From Serratia bockelmannii (GTDB taxonomy: Bacteria > Pseudomonadota > Gammaproteobacteria > Enterobacterales > Enterobacteriaceae), in NCBI RefSeq assembly GCF_008011855.1, contig NZ_VOUX01000033.1, positions 186,001 through 250,000 of the forward strand: a DNA stretch of 64,000 bases. The letters are read 5' to 3'. The notes beneath the pieces were generated by a model. That model worked only from the letters and a program-made list of their open reading frames with translations. It made no database searches and was not told where the DNA came from. A program made the position numbers and the translations under genes. Of the stretch, positions 62,164-64,000 are shown piece by piece; the first letter of the stretch is position 1; each line of letters opens with the position of its first letter.

Positions 62164-63702
62164 TCAGCGCAAACAGCGTTTCAACACCTTACCGGTGCTG
62201 GTCATCGGCAAGCGTTCGACAAACTCGACGATACGCGGATATTTGAACGCCGCCAGCCGCTCCCGGCTCCAGGCGATCAGCGTTTCCTCCTCGATGGGCT
62301 CCTCCGTTTCTTTCAATACCACCACCGCTTTGATCTCTTCGCCCAGCGACGGATGCTCGACGCCGATCACCGCCACCAACGACACCGCCGGATGGCGAAT
62401 CAGCGCCTCTTCAATCTCGCGCGGATAGACGTTGAACCCGCCGCGGATGATCATATCCTTGGCCCGATCGACGATGAAATAGAAGCCGTCGGCGTCGCGG
62501 CGCGCCAGGTCCCCGGTGCGAAACCAACCGTTTTCCAGCACGTCCGCCGTCGCCTCGGGGCGGTTCAGATAGCCTTTCATGATGTTGTAACCGCGTACCG
62601 CGATCTCCCCCACCTGATCGACTCCGTCGATCGGCTGCCCGGTGACGTCGAGCAAGCGCACCTCCACGCCCCAGATCGGTTGGCCGATGGAACCAGGTTT
62701 GGTCACGCGGTGCGGATGGTTAAAGGTGGCGACCGGGCTGGTCTCCGACAGCCCATATCCTTCGAGAATGTTGACGCCGAAGCGGCGCGAAAAATCCTCC
62801 AGGATCTGCACCGGCAAACTGGCACCGCCGGAGACCGCCATACGCAGCGTGCTGCGCAAGCGCTCGATATCCGTGTGCTCATCCAGCGCATTCAACAGCG
62901 CCCAATACATGGTCGGCACCCCGGCGAAGAAGGTGATGCCGTGCCGCTGCATCAGCGCGATGGCCTGTGCGGCGTCGAAGCGCTCGACCAGCACCAGGGT
63001 AGCGGCGGCGGAAAACCCGGCATTCATCTGCACCGTCGAGCCGAACGTATGGAACAGCGGCAGGGTCACCAAATGGCGATCGGGCTCCGTCTCTGAGCCG
63101 TCGAACAGCCGTACCGATCCCAGCGCGTTGAGCACCAGGTTGGCGTGGGTCAACTCCGCGCCTTTGGCCCGGCCGGTGGTGCCGCTGGTGTAGAGCACCA
63201 CCGCCGTGTCGTTTTCGAGCGTCGCGGCCGAAGCGAATTCGGTAGCCTGCTCGGCTATCGCCGCGCTGAAACGTTCCCCCTCAAGCGGTAGCCGATCGCC
63301 GATGATAAACACCTCGCGGCATTGCTCCGCCTTCGCCGCCGCCCGCAGCGCCTCTTCCCCCAATGGCAAGCCGCTGCTGCCCTCGAAACAGAACAGCGCC
63401 ACCGCCGCTGAATCCGCCAGGTAGTAGTCGAACTCTGCGCTTTTAAGCAGAATATTGAGCGGCACCACCACCGCGCCGCTTTTGAGAATGCCGTAATAGA
63501 TAGCCGCAAACTCCGGTCGATTTGGGCAGGCCAGCGCCACCCGTTCGCCGGGCTGCACGCCGCGCGCGACCAGCAAATTCGCCACCCGGTTGGCCATTTC
63601 GTTCAGCGCCCGATAGCTGAGTGGGATATCGTCCTGTATCACCGCCGGCCGTTCCGGCCAGGTGCGCGCACTCTCTTCAAGCAAGGTAGCCAGATTCAGC
63701 AT
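62164..63702 (-). CDS. Long-chain fatty-acid-CoA ligase-like AMP-binding enzyme
   Basis: The 512-residue ANL-superfamily protein has VVLYTSGTTGRAKGAELTHANL (P-loop), PLFHTFGS, ILEGYGLSETSPVATFN (adenylate motif), GWFRTGDLARRDADGFYFIVDRAKDMIIRGGFNVYPREIEEAL and STGKVLKR with the C-terminal catalytic lysine. It activates a carboxylic acid as acyl-AMP then acyl-CoA. Short length and sequence style fit medium/long-chain acyl-CoA synthetases. It stands alone, convergent with the glutamate dehydrogenase gene. Confidence 0.88.
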   Translation of the reverse strand: MLNLATLLEESARTWPERPAVIQDDIPLSYRALNEMANRVANLLVARGVQPGERVALACPNRPEFAAIYYGILKSGAVVVPLNILLKSAEFDYYLADSAAVALFCFEGSSGLPLGEEALRAAAKAEQCREVFIIGDRLPLEGERFSAAIAEQATEFASAATLENDTAVVLYTSGTTGRAKGAELTHANLVLNALGSVRLFDGSETEPDRHLVTLPLFHTFGSTVQMNAGFSAAATLVLVERFDAAQAIALMQRHGITFFAGVPTMYWALLNALDEHTDIERLRSTLRMAVSGGASLPVQILEDFSRRFGVNILEGYGLSETSPVATFNHPHRVTKPGSIGQPIWGVEVRLLDVTGQPIDGVDQVGEIAVRGYNIMKGYLNRPEATADVLENGWFRTGDLARRDADGFYFIVDRAKDMIIRGGFNVYPREIEEALIRHPAVSLVAVIGVEHPSLGEEIKAVVVLKETEEPIEEETLIAWSRERLAAFKYPRIVEFVERLPMTSTGKVLKRCLR

Positions 63703-63837
63703 CGGGGATCCTCCCTGGGAATGAGCGGCGAGAAAAGCGCCGCAGTATCACGAGTATAGATAGGCGCTTTGCGGTTCGCATTCCCTGGAGCGCTGGGCTA
63801 TACCTTAGGCAGTCCCTATCCCGCAGGAGTTGTGATC

Positions 63838-64000
63838 ATGAGCAAGAAAAAGATCCTGATGCTGGTCGGCGACTACGCCGAAGATTACGAAACCATGGTG
63901 CCGTTTCAGGCATTGCAGATGATTGGCCATTGGGTGGATGCCGTGTGCCCCGGTAAAACCGTCGGTGACTACATTCAGACCGCGATCCACGACTTTGACG
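63838..64000 (+). CDS. DJ-1/PfpI family protein, N-terminal part, cut by window edge
   Basis: The first 54 residues read [20 protein letters not shown]..., then [26 protein letters not shown]. The GDYAEDYE segment places the conserved acidic residue of the DJ-1/PfpI active site, and [14 protein letters not shown] is typical of the class-I-glutamine-amidotransferase-like subgroup. The nucleophile-elbow cysteine lies outside the window, so activity cannot be judged. CAGGAG precedes the ATG. Members act as deglycases, proteases or chaperones. Confidence 0.82.
   Translation, partial: MSKKKILMLVGDYAEDYETMVPFQALQMIGHWVDAVCPGKTVGDYIQTAIHDFD

Overview
The window is high-GC enterobacterial chromosome, most consistent with the genus Serratia (S. 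marcescens group). This rests on the overall gene content: a dat-ddc diaminopropane operon, a dimodular catecholate siderophore NRPS locus, an OprC-type copper receptor, and enterobacterial promoter and Fur-box style. The assignment comes from recognising families, not from a database search. No rRNA, tRNA, CRISPR array, complete insertion sequence or prophage was seen. The 5' end cuts a membrane dipeptidase gene and the 3' end cuts a DJ-1/PfpI gene.

Layout. 0-5 kb: M19 dipeptidase, a DUF2846 lipoprotein, LysR and AraC regulators, and a cyclase/carboxymuconolactone-decarboxylase pair divergent from the AraC gene. 4.8-7.7 kb: dat-ddc, making 1,3-diaminopropane. 8.2-9.9 kb: an old-yellow-enzyme oxidoreductase divergent from a MerR regulator, with a textbook 19-bp-spacer MerR promoter. 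9.9-12.6 kb: an unusual operon of manganese-type pyrophosphatase, universal stress protein and a second, catalytically complete enolase. 12.9-24.7 kb: a GAF-PAS-PAS-GGDEF protein, AraC + DUF2000, LysR / MFS + FAD oxidoreductase, a cupin, another AraC, a ClsC-like phospholipase D, and an ArsR / MAPEG-thioredoxin module. 25-30.5 kb: a TbADH-type alcohol dehydrogenase, then a LacI-controlled sugar locus (binding protein, Gfo/Idh/MocA dehydrogenase, xylose-isomerase-like protein) with four clear operators but no ABC permease or ATPase. 30.5-36 kb: small single genes, two of the three copies of a 28-bp intergenic repeat, a DUF2231 + sorbosone dehydrogenase pair and a methyltransferase. 36-39 kb: DUF2946 + TonB-dependent copper receptor and a 53-codon ORF. 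39-42 kb: LysR and HxlR regulators, each divergent from an NQO-type flavoprotein.

42-56 kb is the most distinctive region: fes, an MbtH-like gene, a 2836-residue NRPS (C-A-T-E-C-A-T-TE) and entS on one strand, divergent from a TonB-dependent receptor, with one Fur box between them. The second adenylation domain has the EntF serine code. The first has acidic pocket residues suited to a cationic amino acid and is followed by an epimerase. The inferred product is a (DHB-D-cationic amino acid-L-Ser)n triscatechol of the chrysobactin/trivanchrobactin type. DHB synthesis genes are absent here, so DHB must come from another locus.

56-64 kb: SDR and LysR, a DauR/YheO-like regulator with an amino-acid permease, a NAD-type glutamate dehydrogenase, an acyl-CoA synthetase and the partial DJ-1 gene.
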